Origin: Paraburkholderia ultramafica
GTDB taxonomy: Bacteria; Pseudomonadota; Gammaproteobacteria; Burkholderiales; Burkholderiaceae
Direction of reading: 5' to 3'
Length of the DNA stretch: 64,000 bases
Assembly (NCBI RefSeq): GCF_902859915.1
Contig: NZ_CADIKK010000013.1
Coordinates: 1-64,000, forward strand
In this document: positions 45,839 to 53,541 of the stretch, piece after piece
Position numbering within the stretch: position 1 is the stretch's first letter
Layout of the letters: every line of letters starts with the position of its first letter
Program-made: the position numbers and the translations under genes
The notes under the pieces: model-generated
What the model was told of the DNA's origin: nothing
Databases searched by the model: none
What the model saw: the letters and a program-made list of their open reading frames with translations, nothing else

Positions 45839-47269
45839 CTACGATGATGAGGCCGTCACGTCAGCGAGCTTTACCGCTTTGGCCGTCACCGAAGATGCGG
45901 TCGCGACGTTGCGCAGATCAGCCAGGAACGTATCGCGCCAGACCGACAGGTTGTTCTCGCGCATCGGCGCCATCATGTCCGCATGACGCGCCTGACGTTC
46001 GGCGAGCGGCATCGACAGCGCGCGTTCGAGCGCTTCGGCCATCTGCGACAGATCGAACGGATTGACCACCAGCGCGCCCGGCAATTGCTCGGCGGCGCCG
46101 GCAAATTGCGACAGCACCAGCACGCCCGGATCGGCCGGATCCTGCGACGCAACGTATTCCTTCGCGACGAGATTCATGCCGTCGCGCAGCGGCGTCACAT
46201 AACCGACCTGCGACTGACGGAACAGCGCCATCAGCAGATTGCGTTCGTACTTGCGGTTCAGATACTGGATCGGTGTCCAGTCGAGCTGAGCGAAACGACC
46301 GTTGATGCGGCCCGCCTCGCCTTCCAGCGTCTGACGGATGCGCTGATAGGTTTGCACGTCCGCGCGCGTCGGCGGTGCAATCTGCACGAGCGACACACGC
46401 CCATGCCAACCCGGCGCATTCAGCAGCAGCCGTTCGAACGCCTGGAAGCGCTCCACCAGCCCTTTCGAATAGTCGAGGCGGTCGACGCTCATGATCAGCT
46501 TGCGCCCGCGCATGCCGTCGCGCAGGCTGCGCACGGGCTTGCGGTCCGTGAACTGCTCGGCGGCCTTCGCGATCGCGTCCGGATAGATGCCGATCGGAAA
46601 CGCGCCGACTTTGAGGAAGCGGTTATACGCGTGCAGCATGCCGTCTTCGCTCGACGTGCCATGCTGGCCGCGCTCGATATAGTCGACGAACGACTGGCGA
46701 TCCGCCTCGGTCTGAAAGCCGATCACGTCGTAGCTGCACATCGCCTTGACCAGTTCTTCGTGCGGCGGAATCGTGCGCAGCACTTCCGTCACCGGAAACG
46801 GAATATGCAGGAAAAAGCCGATCGGATTCTTCACGCCGAGTTCGCGCAGATAGCGTGCGAACGGCAGCAGATGGTAGTCGTGGACCCAGATGATGTCGTC
46901 GGGTTTGAGCAGTTCCTTGAGCTGCTTCGCAAGCGTCGCGTTGACGCGCTGGTAGCCCGCGTATTCCTGCCGGTCGTAGCGCGACAGGTCGTTGCGATAG
47001 TGGAAAGTCGGCCACAGCGTCGCGTTGGAAAAGCCACGATAGTACTGGTCATAGTCCCGCTTGGTGAGACCCACCGTCGCGTACGTCACATTGCCCTGCT
47101 TCTCGATGACCGGAGCGGACGGCTCATTCACCGTCTCGCCGCTCCAGCCGAACCAGACGCCGCCGGTTTCCTTCAGCGCGTCCAGCACGCCGATCGCAAG
47201 ACCACCCGCAGCGGGGCGGCCTTCCTGGGTCGGCGCGACACGATTCGATACCACGATCAGTCTGCTCAT
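45839..47269 (-). CDS. otsA: Trehalose-6-phosphate synthase
   Basis: A 476-residue GT20 enzyme making trehalose-6-P from UDP-glucose and glucose-6-P. It begins MSRLIVVSNRVAP; the substrate sites include WVHDYHLLPFARYLRE, FFLHIPFPVTEVLRTIP, VDRLDYSKGLVERFQAFE and PLRDGMNLVAKEYVA. GGTGGAG precedes the ATG at 47269. No otsB phosphatase is nearby. Osmotic- or stress-related control would be expected. Confidence 0.96.
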   Translation of the reverse strand: MSRLIVVSNRVAPTQEGRPAAGGLAIGVLDALKETGGVWFGWSGETVNEPSAPVIEKQGNVTYATVGLTKRDYDQYYRGFSNATLWPTFHYRNDLSRYDRQEYAGYQRVNATLAKQLKELLKPDDIIWVHDYHLLPFARYLRELGVKNPIGFFLHIPFPVTEVLRTIPPHEELVKAMCSYDVIGFQTEADRQSFVDYIERGQHGTSSEDGMLHAYNRFLKVGAFPIGIYPDAIAKAAEQFTDRKPVRSLRDGMRGRKLIMSVDRLDYSKGLVERFQAFERLLLNAPGWHGRVSLVQIAPPTRADVQTYQRIRQTLEGEAGRINGRFAQLDWTPIQYLNRKYERNLLMALFRQSQVGYVTPLRDGMNLVAKEYVASQDPADPGVLVLSQFAGAAEQLPGALVVNPFDLSQMAEALERALSMPLAERQARHADMMAPMRENNLSVWRDTFLADLRNVATASSVTAKAVKLADVTASSS

Positions 47270-47316
47270 TGGCGCTCCACCTGGTTCAGTTGTTTCGTTG
47301 CATTCGGATATGTGCC

Positions 47317-47348
47317 AAAACGGTGCACGCAAGTCGCGTGCCGTTTTT
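47317..47348. terminator. Hairpin upstream of otsA (bidirectional terminator-like)
   Basis: AAAACGGTGCACGC and GCGTGCCGTTTTTT pair with a 2-base bulge and a 5-base loop AAGTC. T runs flank it on both strands. It can end the leftward small gene at 47503 before otsA, or act as a leader element of otsA. Confidence 0.65.
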
Positions 47349-47502
47349 TGAAATGTTGGAAATAAAAATGTATGCAAATGTGACAACCGAGCGAAAACGC
47401 GCGACGACGTCACACCGCGAAGAATTTTTTTCTGCTTTATACGACGAAACCGGAACCGCTGTTACCGGCCGTCAAAACCGCTCGAATGGGGCACGAGCAG
47501 AC

Positions 47503-47715
47503 TCAGGCATCCTGTTCCAAGCCGAGATCGCGCTGGTATTCCAGCCCCTCTTTGCGCACGCCGCCCTGGTTGTGTTCACCATCGGGTGGCGCATCGGGAG
47601 CGATGCGATTTTGCGCGGCCGGATCCGGCGACGCCGCCGGCTCGGCCTTGTTGCCGCCCGGCCGGGCATCGCGCTTCGAATGGCGCGCGGAACGTCGCAA
47701 TGCTGGATGTCTCAT
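47503..47715 (-). CDS. Small charged hypothetical protein
   Basis: A 70-residue protein: basic start MRHPALRRSARHSKRDARPGG, then AEPAASPDPAAQNRIAPDAPPDGEHNQGG and acidic end. It looks unstructured. GGAGG eight bases before the ATG supports expression. It is one of three short leftward genes near the sigma-54 regulators. Function unknown. Confidence 0.55.
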   Translation of the reverse strand: MRHPALRRSARHSKRDARPGGNKAEPAASPDPAAQNRIAPDAPPDGEHNQGGVRKEGLEYQRDLGLEQDA

Positions 47716-47887
47716 GATCGATGCCTCCAGGGGAAGCCCGCCGCCACACTGCGGCATCATTACAGTCTAGGGTTCACGAAGGTAAATTGCCGGTAAAAGA
47801 TGCGCCGGGTTTGTAACAAGTACATAAAATCGCTGCACCGCAGCGCGGCGCGGCCCGCCTGGCGTGTCAGTGCCGCATTCGCTGCGG

Positions 47888-48103
47888 CTAGCGCTCACCG
47901 GCTTGCGGCGTCTGCGTGGGCTGAGGCGGCGGATCGCCGATCGGCGGGGCAACCGGCTCGACCGGTTCGATCGGCTGCGGAGCCGGATCCGGGAAGGTGT
48001 CAGGCTCGGCGGGATTCGGCGGCGGCGACGGTGGTTCGATCGGCTCGGGACGGTGAGCGTGCTTCGGAAGGGGAAGCGCGGGAGCGGCAGCGTATTCCGG
48101 CAT
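47888..48103 (-). CDS. Small proline-rich protein
   Basis: A 71-residue protein, over one third Pro: MPEYAAAPALPLPKHAHRPEPIEPPSPPPNPAEPD..., then PIEPVEPVAPPIGDPPPQPTQ. GAGGA lies eight bases before this ATG; a second ATG nine bases upstream is also possible. No signal peptide or membrane helix, probably unfolded. It follows the sigma-54 response regulator by 98 bases in the same direction. Confidence 0.5.
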   Translation of the reverse strand: MPEYAAAPALPLPKHAHRPEPIEPPSPPPNPAEPDTFPDPAPQPIEPVEPVAPPIGDPPPQPTQTPQAGER

Positions 48104-48201
48104 GTCGGTCATCCTCGTTGGCGTTCCATTGAAGCGCAGCAAGGCCTGTGCCGTTACTGCGCTCCCGGGCTGGCTGACGCGGCGGGGGCTGATGGAGCCT
48201 T

Positions 48202-49602
48202 TCAGGCGTCCGCGCCGCCCAACGCGCGCGATTCGTCGGCGGCGTCGCCGTCTTCACGCGCGTCGTTGCCATACTCGACCAGCCGGTTGTATAGCGTCTT
48301 CAGACTGATGCCGAGAATCTCGGCGGCACGCGTCTTCACGCCGCCGCATTGTTCGAGCGTGGCCAGAATCAGCTGACGGTCCGCTTCGGCGAGCGACGTG
48401 CCGAATGGAATGGTGATCGCCGTGCCGGCGGCCGGCTTCGACAACGTGATTTGCAGCGGCACCGTCGCGGTGCTGTCGGAATCCGTACCCGACATGATGT
48501 GCGCGCGCTGCACGTAGTTCTTCAACTCGCGCACGTTGCCCGGCCACGGATACGACATCAGCATGTCCTTCACGGCGGCCGGGAAATGCTTCTTCGTGCT
48601 GTGGCGCTCGTTGAGTTCGTCGAGAAATGCCTGCGCGAGCAGCTCCACGTCCTTGCCGCGCTCGCGCAATGGCGGCAGGCTGATCGGAAACACATTCAGC
48701 CGATGGTACAAATCGAGCCGCAACTTGCCTTCCAGCACCGCCTGCTCCGGATCGCGATTGGTGGCCGCGATCAGGCGCACATCCGTTTCGATTTCCCTGG
48801 TCGTTCCGACCCGCATGAACATGCCGGTTTCCAGCACGCGCAGCAGCTTCACCTGCAACTCGATCGGCATCTCGGTGATTTCGTCGAGAAACAGCGTGCC
48901 GCCGTTCGCGCGCTCGAAATAGCCCTTGTGCTGACGGTCCGCGCCGGTGAACGAGCCGCGCTCGTGGCCGAACATTTCGGATTCGATCAGGTTCGGCGAG
49001 ATCGCGCCGCAGTTCACCGCGAGGAACGCATGCTTGCGACGCAAGCTCAGTTCGTGCAGCGTCTGCGCGGCGACTTCCTTGCCGGTGCCCGACTCGCCCA
49101 CCAGCATCACCGAGGCCGCCGTCGGCGCGACGCGGCCGATCTGGTCGTAGACCACCTGCATCGCCGGCGAATTGCCGAGCATCAGACCGAAGCGGCCCAT
49201 GCGGCGCAACTCGCCGCGCAACGTGCCGATTTCCGCCTTCAGATCGCCGGCGCGTGGCAGGCGCGACAGGATCGCCTTGACGCGCGGCATGTTGATCGGC
49301 TTCACCAGATAGTCGGTGGCGCCCATTTTCAGCGCATTGACCGCCGATTCCACCGTGGCGTGGCCGGTAATCACGATCACTTCCACGCCGGAGCGCGGAT
49401 CGAGATCTTCGAACAGATCGACCCCGCTGCCATCGGGCAGCTTGAGGTCGGTAAAGACGACATCCGGCATCTGCCGGACCAGTTGAATGCGCGCCTCGCG
49501 CAAATCGCCCGCGGTGGCGGTGGTCAGGCCGTCTTCCCCGATGATGGCGGAAAGCGCCTCGCGGGTACCGGCATCGTCATCGACAATCAGTACATGTGGC
49601 AT
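48202..49602 (-). CDS. Sigma-54-dependent response regulator, NtrC type
   Basis: A 466-residue protein with three domains. The receiver (residues 1-120) has acidic pocket DDD and phosphorylation site VFTDLKLPDGSG. The AAA+ domain has Walker A GESGTGKE, the sigma-54 loop GSFTGA, Walker B FLDEI and the R-finger region PWPGNVRELKNY. The C-terminal Fis-type HTH is RAAEILGISLKTLYNRLVEYG. It activates RpoN promoters. No histidine kinase lies beside it. The usual GAFTGA is GSFTGA here. Confidence 0.95.
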   Translation of the reverse strand: MPHVLIVDDDAGTREALSAIIGEDGLTTATAGDLREARIQLVRQMPDVVFTDLKLPDGSGVDLFEDLDPRSGVEVIVITGHATVESAVNALKMGATDYLVKPINMPRVKAILSRLPRAGDLKAEIGTLRGELRRMGRFGLMLGNSPAMQVVYDQIGRVAPTAASVMLVGESGTGKEVAAQTLHELSLRRKHAFLAVNCGAISPNLIESEMFGHERGSFTGADRQHKGYFERANGGTLFLDEITEMPIELQVKLLRVLETGMFMRVGTTREIETDVRLIAATNRDPEQAVLEGKLRLDLYHRLNVFPISLPPLRERGKDVELLAQAFLDELNERHSTKKHFPAAVKDMLMSYPWPGNVRELKNYVQRAHIMSGTDSDSTATVPLQITLSKPAAGTAITIPFGTSLAEADRQLILATLEQCGGVKTRAAEILGISLKTLYNRLVEYGNDAREDGDAADESRALGGADA

Positions 49603-49906
49603 CGCGTCTCGAAAGCCTGCAAGCGTGGGTGGGGAAACATGCCAAGGCGCATGCTGAAAGGCGGGCCGGCGGCGGCGCGCCGTGCCGCGGCGCGCTCCGA
49701 AGATGAAGCGCGCGCTAACTCTGCGTACACGCGCCCAGCCGACGACTTAATACAATTTTGCAACAATAACCGAGTAATTTTCGATTATTCCTCGCTCATT
49801 GTTGTGTATTTGCCTATTATACGGCTTTACAGACACAAATTAATCATGCTGGCCAGGCGCCGCCCGCCAAAGTTACATAGCGACGACGCGCTGCCAGCAA
49901 TCGCTC
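49603..49906. other. AT-rich leader upstream of the sigma-54 response regulator
   Basis: Right half is clearly AT-rich. It contains an imperfect hairpin with perfect outer arms CAACAAT/ATTGTTG (49761-49767 and 49798-49804) and, on the minus strand, a TATAAT box (49821-49816) without a good -35. No gene seen. Probably the promoter region of the regulator. Confidence 0.5.
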
Positions 49907-50161
49907 TCAACTATGCGGAAACGGCCATGCCCGGCTGTCGCCATTCGCTTGCGCCGAGCCGTTCCCGCCATGGGCGCCCGGGCCGACACTCTCCACCGGC
50001 ACATTGCCTGCCGGCGTTGCCACGGCGCCACCCTCGTCTTCCCAGCGGCTCAATTCCCGCGCGGACGGAACTTGGACCGCGCGCCTGTGCTGCACGTAGC
50101 GGACCGCCAGAAAACCGCCGAGCGCCATCAACGCACCGAAGATGCCAATTGGTCGTGCCAT
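49907..50161 (-). CDS. Small single-pass membrane protein
   Basis: An 84-residue protein with one N-terminal hydrophobic segment (IGIFGALMALGGFLAVRYV) followed by a cytoplasmic or periplasmic tail rich in Gly, Ala and Glu. AAGGAG sits just before the ATG. It lies 53 bases downstream of the DUF883 gene and is probably in one operon. No family recognised. Confidence 0.65.
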   Translation of the reverse strand: MARPIGIFGALMALGGFLAVRYVQHRRAVQVPSARELSRWEDEGGAVATPAGNVPVESVGPGAHGGNGSAQANGDSRAWPFPHS

Positions 50162-50214
50162 CGTGAACTCCTTGTGGTCGTGAAGCGGATAGGTAGCCGG
50201 ACTGCGCGTGCGTG

Positions 50215-50535
50215 CTAGCGCGCGGTCAGGACGCCTAGCAGAAAGCCTACACCCGCTGCGATGCCGATCGCGCGCCACGGGTTATGCCGCACATAGCGCT
50301 CCGTGCCGACGGTCGCCGCCCGGTAGCGCCGCCGCGCGTTCTGCTGCGCATCGCCGAGCGCCGATTGCAGGGTTTCGACATGCGCGCCCAGCTTGGTGCG
50401 CAACGCGTCGACGCCCTCGCCGGGTACGTTGGAGGCAAGCCGCAGCATTTCTTCCGAGTCCTTCAGCAGCACCCGCAGATCGTCGACAATCTTCTGGCCG
50501 CCGAGTGCAAGCTGTTGTGTGGTGTCAGTCATCAT
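50215..50535 (-). CDS. DUF883/ElaB-YqjD family protein
   Basis: A 106-residue protein (105 from the second ATG at 50532, which has the better ribosome-site distance). A helical DNA/ribosome-proximal part (LRVLLKDSEEMLRLASNVPGEGVDALRTKLGAHVETLQSALGDAQQNARRRYRAA) is followed by the family signature TERYVRHNPWRAIGIAAGVGFLLGVLTAR, a C-terminal tail-anchor. E. coli relatives bind the inner membrane and ribosomes in stationary phase. A sigma-54 promoter candidate lies about 115 bases upstream. Confidence 0.92.
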   Translation of the reverse strand: MMTDTTQQLALGGQKIVDDLRVLLKDSEEMLRLASNVPGEGVDALRTKLGAHVETLQSALGDAQQNARRRYRAATVGTERYVRHNPWRAIGIAAGVGFLLGVLTAR

Positions 50536-50876
50536 TCACTCCTCGTCTAGGTTCGGCGTTCGCGTGCGCTTCGGCCGCGCCTTGATTCCTCTTTGATTCA
50601 ATTCGTCGACTTGAGCCGCGAGGAAACACACGCGTGTCGGGTCCATAATGCAAACGACGTGCCCGGTAAATTCGGTACCCGATCACAGCACAGTCATTGC
50701 GCGAAGCACGTTCGACCGATCGCGCGCCAATGTCTGTCGCCGCCGTCACTTCGATTGCCGGAAACAGCGCCGAAGTGGTTAAATCAGCTTTTGTGAGATA
50801 GTGACTATACGGGTCTATTTCGCTCCCAAGGCCTGCGCGCCGCAACAACAAACTCATTTGCACAGGACCTCCGCAT
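50536..50876. other. Divergent intergenic region between DUF883 and the second sigma-54 activator
   Basis: It holds the leftward sigma-54 promoter candidate at 50649-50664. Toward the right end lies TTTTGTGAGATAGTGACTAT, a weak rightward promoter-like stretch. No gene seen. Confidence 0.5.
50649..50664 (-). promoter_or_regulatory. Sigma-54 promoter candidate for the DUF883 gene
   Basis: On the minus strand GGGCAC-GTCGT-TTGCA gives the required GG-N10-GC spacing and one mismatch to TGGCAC-N5-TTGCA. It points to DUF883, in a region flanked by two sigma-54 activators. Confidence 0.6.
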
Positions 50877-51935
50877 ATGGCGTCAATCGATCTGGACTCG
50901 GCCACCGTCTCCGCCGGTGGCAATGCTTCGGGTCAGGCGAAGCAGCGCGTCGCGGACGGCGTCGCGGGATTGAAATCGTACGGGCTGCTGTACGGCTCGT
51001 CACCGGTGATGCTGGATCTGTACGAGCAGATCGAACGCGTCGCCAGCACGGACGCGACCGCGCTGATCATCGGTGAATCGGGCACCGGCAAGGAGCTGAT
51101 CGCCCGCACGATTCACGATCAAAGCAGCCGCAGGGACGCCGCGTTCGTCGCCGTGAACTGCGGCGCGATTCCCGACGAACTGATCGAAGCGGAGTTGTTC
51201 GGCCACGAAAAAGGCAGCTTCACAGGCGCGGTCCAGGGCCGGGTCGGCTACTTCGAACATGCGAACGGCGGCACGCTGTTCCTCGATGAAATCACCGAAA
51301 TGGCGCCGGTGCGGCAGGTCAAACTGCTGCGCGCGCTCGAGACCGGCACCTTCTACCGGGTTGGCGGCAACGAGCTGATCAGCGGCAACGTGCGCGTGAT
51401 CGCCGCCACCAATCGCGACCCCGCGGTGGCCGTGAAAGAAAACGGTCTGCGTGAAGACCTGATGTACCGGCTCGCGGTTTTTCCGTTGCGCGCGCCGCCG
51501 CTGCGCGAGCGCGACGGCGACCGCGAGCTGCTTGCACAACACTTCCTCGCGCAATTGAATCAACAGGAAGGCACGAGCAAGAGCTTCAGCAAACGGGCGA
51601 TCGAAACGCTGCGCACCTGGTCGTGGCCAGGCAATGTGCGCGAGTTGAAGAACGCGGTGTATCGCGCGTTCATTCTCGCGGAGAAGACGGTCGAGTTGCC
51701 GCACCCGCATCTCGTGTCGCGGGTCAAGAAAGCCGTCACGCAGGGCGATACGATGAGCGTATGGATCGGCACACCGCTTGCCGATGCGCAAAAACAGATC
51801 ATTCTCGGCACCCTCAAATATTGCGGCGGCGACAAACGGCGCGCGGCCAAAGCGCTGGGTGTGAGTCTGAAAACGCTGTACAACCGCTTGAGCGTGTACG
51901 GCGACGCAGGCGCGGACGAAGAAGCTGAACAGTAG
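50877..51935 (+). CDS. Sigma-54 activator without receiver domain
   Basis: A 352-residue protein. About 40 N-terminal residues with no sensor domain precede a AAA+ core: GESGTGKE, GSFTGA, LFLDEIT, WPGNVRELKNAVYRAF. The end is a Fis-type HTH RAAKALGVSLKTLYNRLSVYG, nearly the same as in the response regulator at 48202-49602. With no receiver, activity is probably set by its level or a partner. It is divergent from DUF883. Ends 360 bases before the lipoprotein pair. Confidence 0.93.
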   Translation: MASIDLDSATVSAGGNASGQAKQRVADGVAGLKSYGLLYGSSPVMLDLYEQIERVASTDATALIIGESGTGKELIARTIHDQSSRRDAAFVAVNCGAIPDELIEAELFGHEKGSFTGAVQGRVGYFEHANGGTLFLDEITEMAPVRQVKLLRALETGTFYRVGGNELISGNVRVIAATNRDPAVAVKENGLREDLMYRLAVFPLRAPPLRERDGDRELLAQHFLAQLNQQEGTSKSFSKRAIETLRTWSWPGNVRELKNAVYRAFILAEKTVELPHPHLVSRVKKAVTQGDTMSVWIGTPLADAQKQIILGTLKYCGGDKRRAAKALGVSLKTLYNRLSVYGDAGADEEAEQ

Positions 51936-52045
51936 CCGCCGAGCAGCAAGGGCCGCGCGGTAACAGCCGCCCTTTAACAGCCGCCCAACGATCCACTCTG
52001 CTCCATGCTCACGCGAACTCTTCGCATGAGCGCCTCTCCACTATC

Positions 52046-52077
52046 CCGATATTGCGAGTATTCAGCCGCAATATCGG
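52046..52077. promoter_or_regulatory. Perfect 11-bp inverted repeat
   Basis: CCGATATTGCG (52046-52056) and CGCAATATCGG (52067-52077), 10-base loop, no T tract after it, so an operator or RNA structure rather than a terminator. Confidence 0.6.
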
Positions 52078-52155
52078 CCCGCTCCAGATTGCTTCGTATT
52101 ACCAGGCAAATCCGGTTGCTGCCGAACAGAAACCCGTTTGCTCCGCATCATGTTT

Positions 52156-52169
52156 TGCAATTTATTGCA
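52156..52169. promoter_or_regulatory. TGCAAT-TT-ATTGCA palindrome
   Basis: Perfect 6-bp arms with a 2-base centre, in AT-rich DNA 130 bases before the lipoprotein pair. An operator candidate. Confidence 0.45.
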
Positions 52170-52295
52170 CTTTCCCACTGCCAATTACAAAAAGCATCCT
52201 GCAAAATGCGGCAGCGTATTGGAAAGTCGTGTCGCTCGTTCATATGCTCGCTTGACGCGTGAATGAATGGCACTTGTACCAGCAGAGACAGGGAA

Positions 52296-52874
52296 ATGCA
52301 AAAAAACAAGGTGTCGGCCGACAGCGAAAAACCAACGGCCAAACGCGGGCGTCCCCATGCAGTGGCGCTCGTTGGCTTGGCGCTGGCGGTCTCGTCGGCG
52401 TTGAGCGGTTGTAGTTCGCTGTACTCCGAAGGCGCCGTCGCGGGCGCCGGTATCGCGGGCGCGGCGGTTGCGACGAAGGTCACCAGCAACGCGGCCGTCG
52501 CCACCGGCATCGGGCTTGGCGCGGTGGCCGCGGCCCGCGCCGGGGTGCAGTACTCGGAGCGCGTGGTCCATAGAAACACGCAGAACAGCATCGCCCAGGT
52601 GGCCGGGCCGCTCGACGTCGGCGCGGTGGCGCCGTGGGGCGTGACCCACTCGTTCCCGATCGAAGACGACGAGCACGGCCGCGTCACCGTCAGCCGCGCA
52701 ATCAGCACGGGCGCGCTCGACTGCAAGGAAATCGTCTTCTCGGTCGACCAGACCGCCACCAAAAACGTCCCGGCAAGCAGCGCGTTTTTCGTCGCGTCGA
52801 TCTGCCGTGACGGCAACAACTGGAAGTGGGCCTCGGCCGAACCCGCTACCGAACGCTGGGGCGCGCTGCAATGA
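52296..52874 (+). CDS. Lipoprotein-like envelope protein, first of a paralogous pair
   Basis: A 192-residue protein. A charged start (MQKNKVSADSEKPTAKRGRPH) leads to a signal segment ALVGLALAVSSALSGC with a lipobox-like LSGC. A Gly/Ala-rich transmembrane or glycine-zipper stretch follows (AVAGAGIAGAAVATKV, ATGIGLGAVAAARAG). The C-terminal half has DCKEIVFSVD and ends WKWASAEPATERWGALQ. The start at 52296 has AGGGA upstream. It shares the C-terminal module with the next gene, which it overlaps. Confidence 0.8.
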   Translation: MQKNKVSADSEKPTAKRGRPHAVALVGLALAVSSALSGCSSLYSEGAVAGAGIAGAAVATKVTSNAAVATGIGLGAVAAARAGVQYSERVVHRNTQNSIAQVAGPLDVGAVAPWGVTHSFPIEDDEHGRVTVSRAISTGALDCKEIVFSVDQTATKNVPASSAFFVASICRDGNNWKWASAEPATERWGALQ

Positions 52875-53440
52875 GGACGCGCTCGCTTCGGGTCTCGCTT
52901 GCGGTGATTGCTACACGTGCCACGCCATTTTCCGGCAACCGGCTGCGGCTTATCGCGGCCGGCGTGCTCTGCGTCGGCGCGAGCCTGCTGTCGAGCGGCT
53001 GCACGTCGATCGGCGCCGCGAGTGGCGCGGCGGCAGGCGTCGCATCGGGCCTCGTGACCTCCAACCCGGCCGTCGCGATCGGTGTCGGCATTGCCGTGCA
53101 GGCCGCGACCGACGAAGCCGTCGGCCGCTACATGCGCAGCATGCACAAGGACCAGCAGGATCTGATCGCTGCGTTGGCGGGCGCGATGCCGGTCGGCGAG
53201 ACGCGCCCTTGGGCGGTCAAGCACACGCTGCCCGTCGAGAACGGCCATGGCCAGGTGCGCGTGACACGCGCGTTCAGTTCGGCGCTCGTGCTGTGCAAGG
53301 AATTCGTCTTCTCGGTGAAGGACGGCGACGAGCCGAACGCGCCTGAAGCCTGGTTCACGGCGAGCGCTTGCCAGCAGGACAAGGGCTGGAAGTGGGCTTC
53401 CGCCGAACCGGCGGTTGAACGCTGGGGCAATCTGCAATAA
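52871..53440 (+). CDS. Lipoprotein-like envelope protein, second of a paralogous pair
   Basis: A 189-residue protein. The signal segment LIAAGVLCVGASLLSSGC has a lipobox. Gly/Ala-rich AASGAAAGVASGLVTSNPAVAIGVGIAV follows. The C-terminal module is parallel to the previous gene: HTLPVENGHGQVRVTRAFSSALVLCKEFVFSVK, then WKWASAEPAVERWGNLQ. The ATG overlaps the previous stop (ATGA), so the two are coupled. Function unknown. Confidence 0.8.
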   Translation: MRTRSLRVSLAVIATRATPFSGNRLRLIAAGVLCVGASLLSSGCTSIGAASGAAAGVASGLVTSNPAVAIGVGIAVQAATDEAVGRYMRSMHKDQQDLIAALAGAMPVGETRPWAVKHTLPVENGHGQVRVTRAFSSALVLCKEFVFSVKDGDEPNAPEAWFTASACQQDKGWKWASAEPAVERWGNLQ

Positions 53441-53470
53441 AAAAGCGGCAGGATTTCCCCTGCCGCTTTT
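53441..53470. terminator. Bidirectional intrinsic terminator
   Basis: A 12-bp stem AAAAGCGGCAGG/CCTGCCGCTTTT with loop ATTTCC and T and A flanks. It ends the lipoprotein pair and the leftward ABC genes. Confidence 0.92.
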
Positions 53471-53541
53471 TGCTTGAATCGTCTTTGAACGTTGCGGGCG
53501 TCTCAGCACCTCTCGAAGTGTCTGAGTCAGTCCAGCTACGT

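Larger units (their letters stand above)
51936..52295. other. Intergenic region with two inverted repeats
   Basis: It contains the 11-bp inverted repeat at 52046-52077 and the palindrome at 52156-52169. AT content rises toward the right. No clear promoter pair and no gene were found. It probably holds the promoter of the lipoprotein pair. Confidence 0.5.

Noticed and set aside
45839..47269. Complete trehalose operon
   Set aside because: Only otsA is present; no otsB frame is seen on either side.
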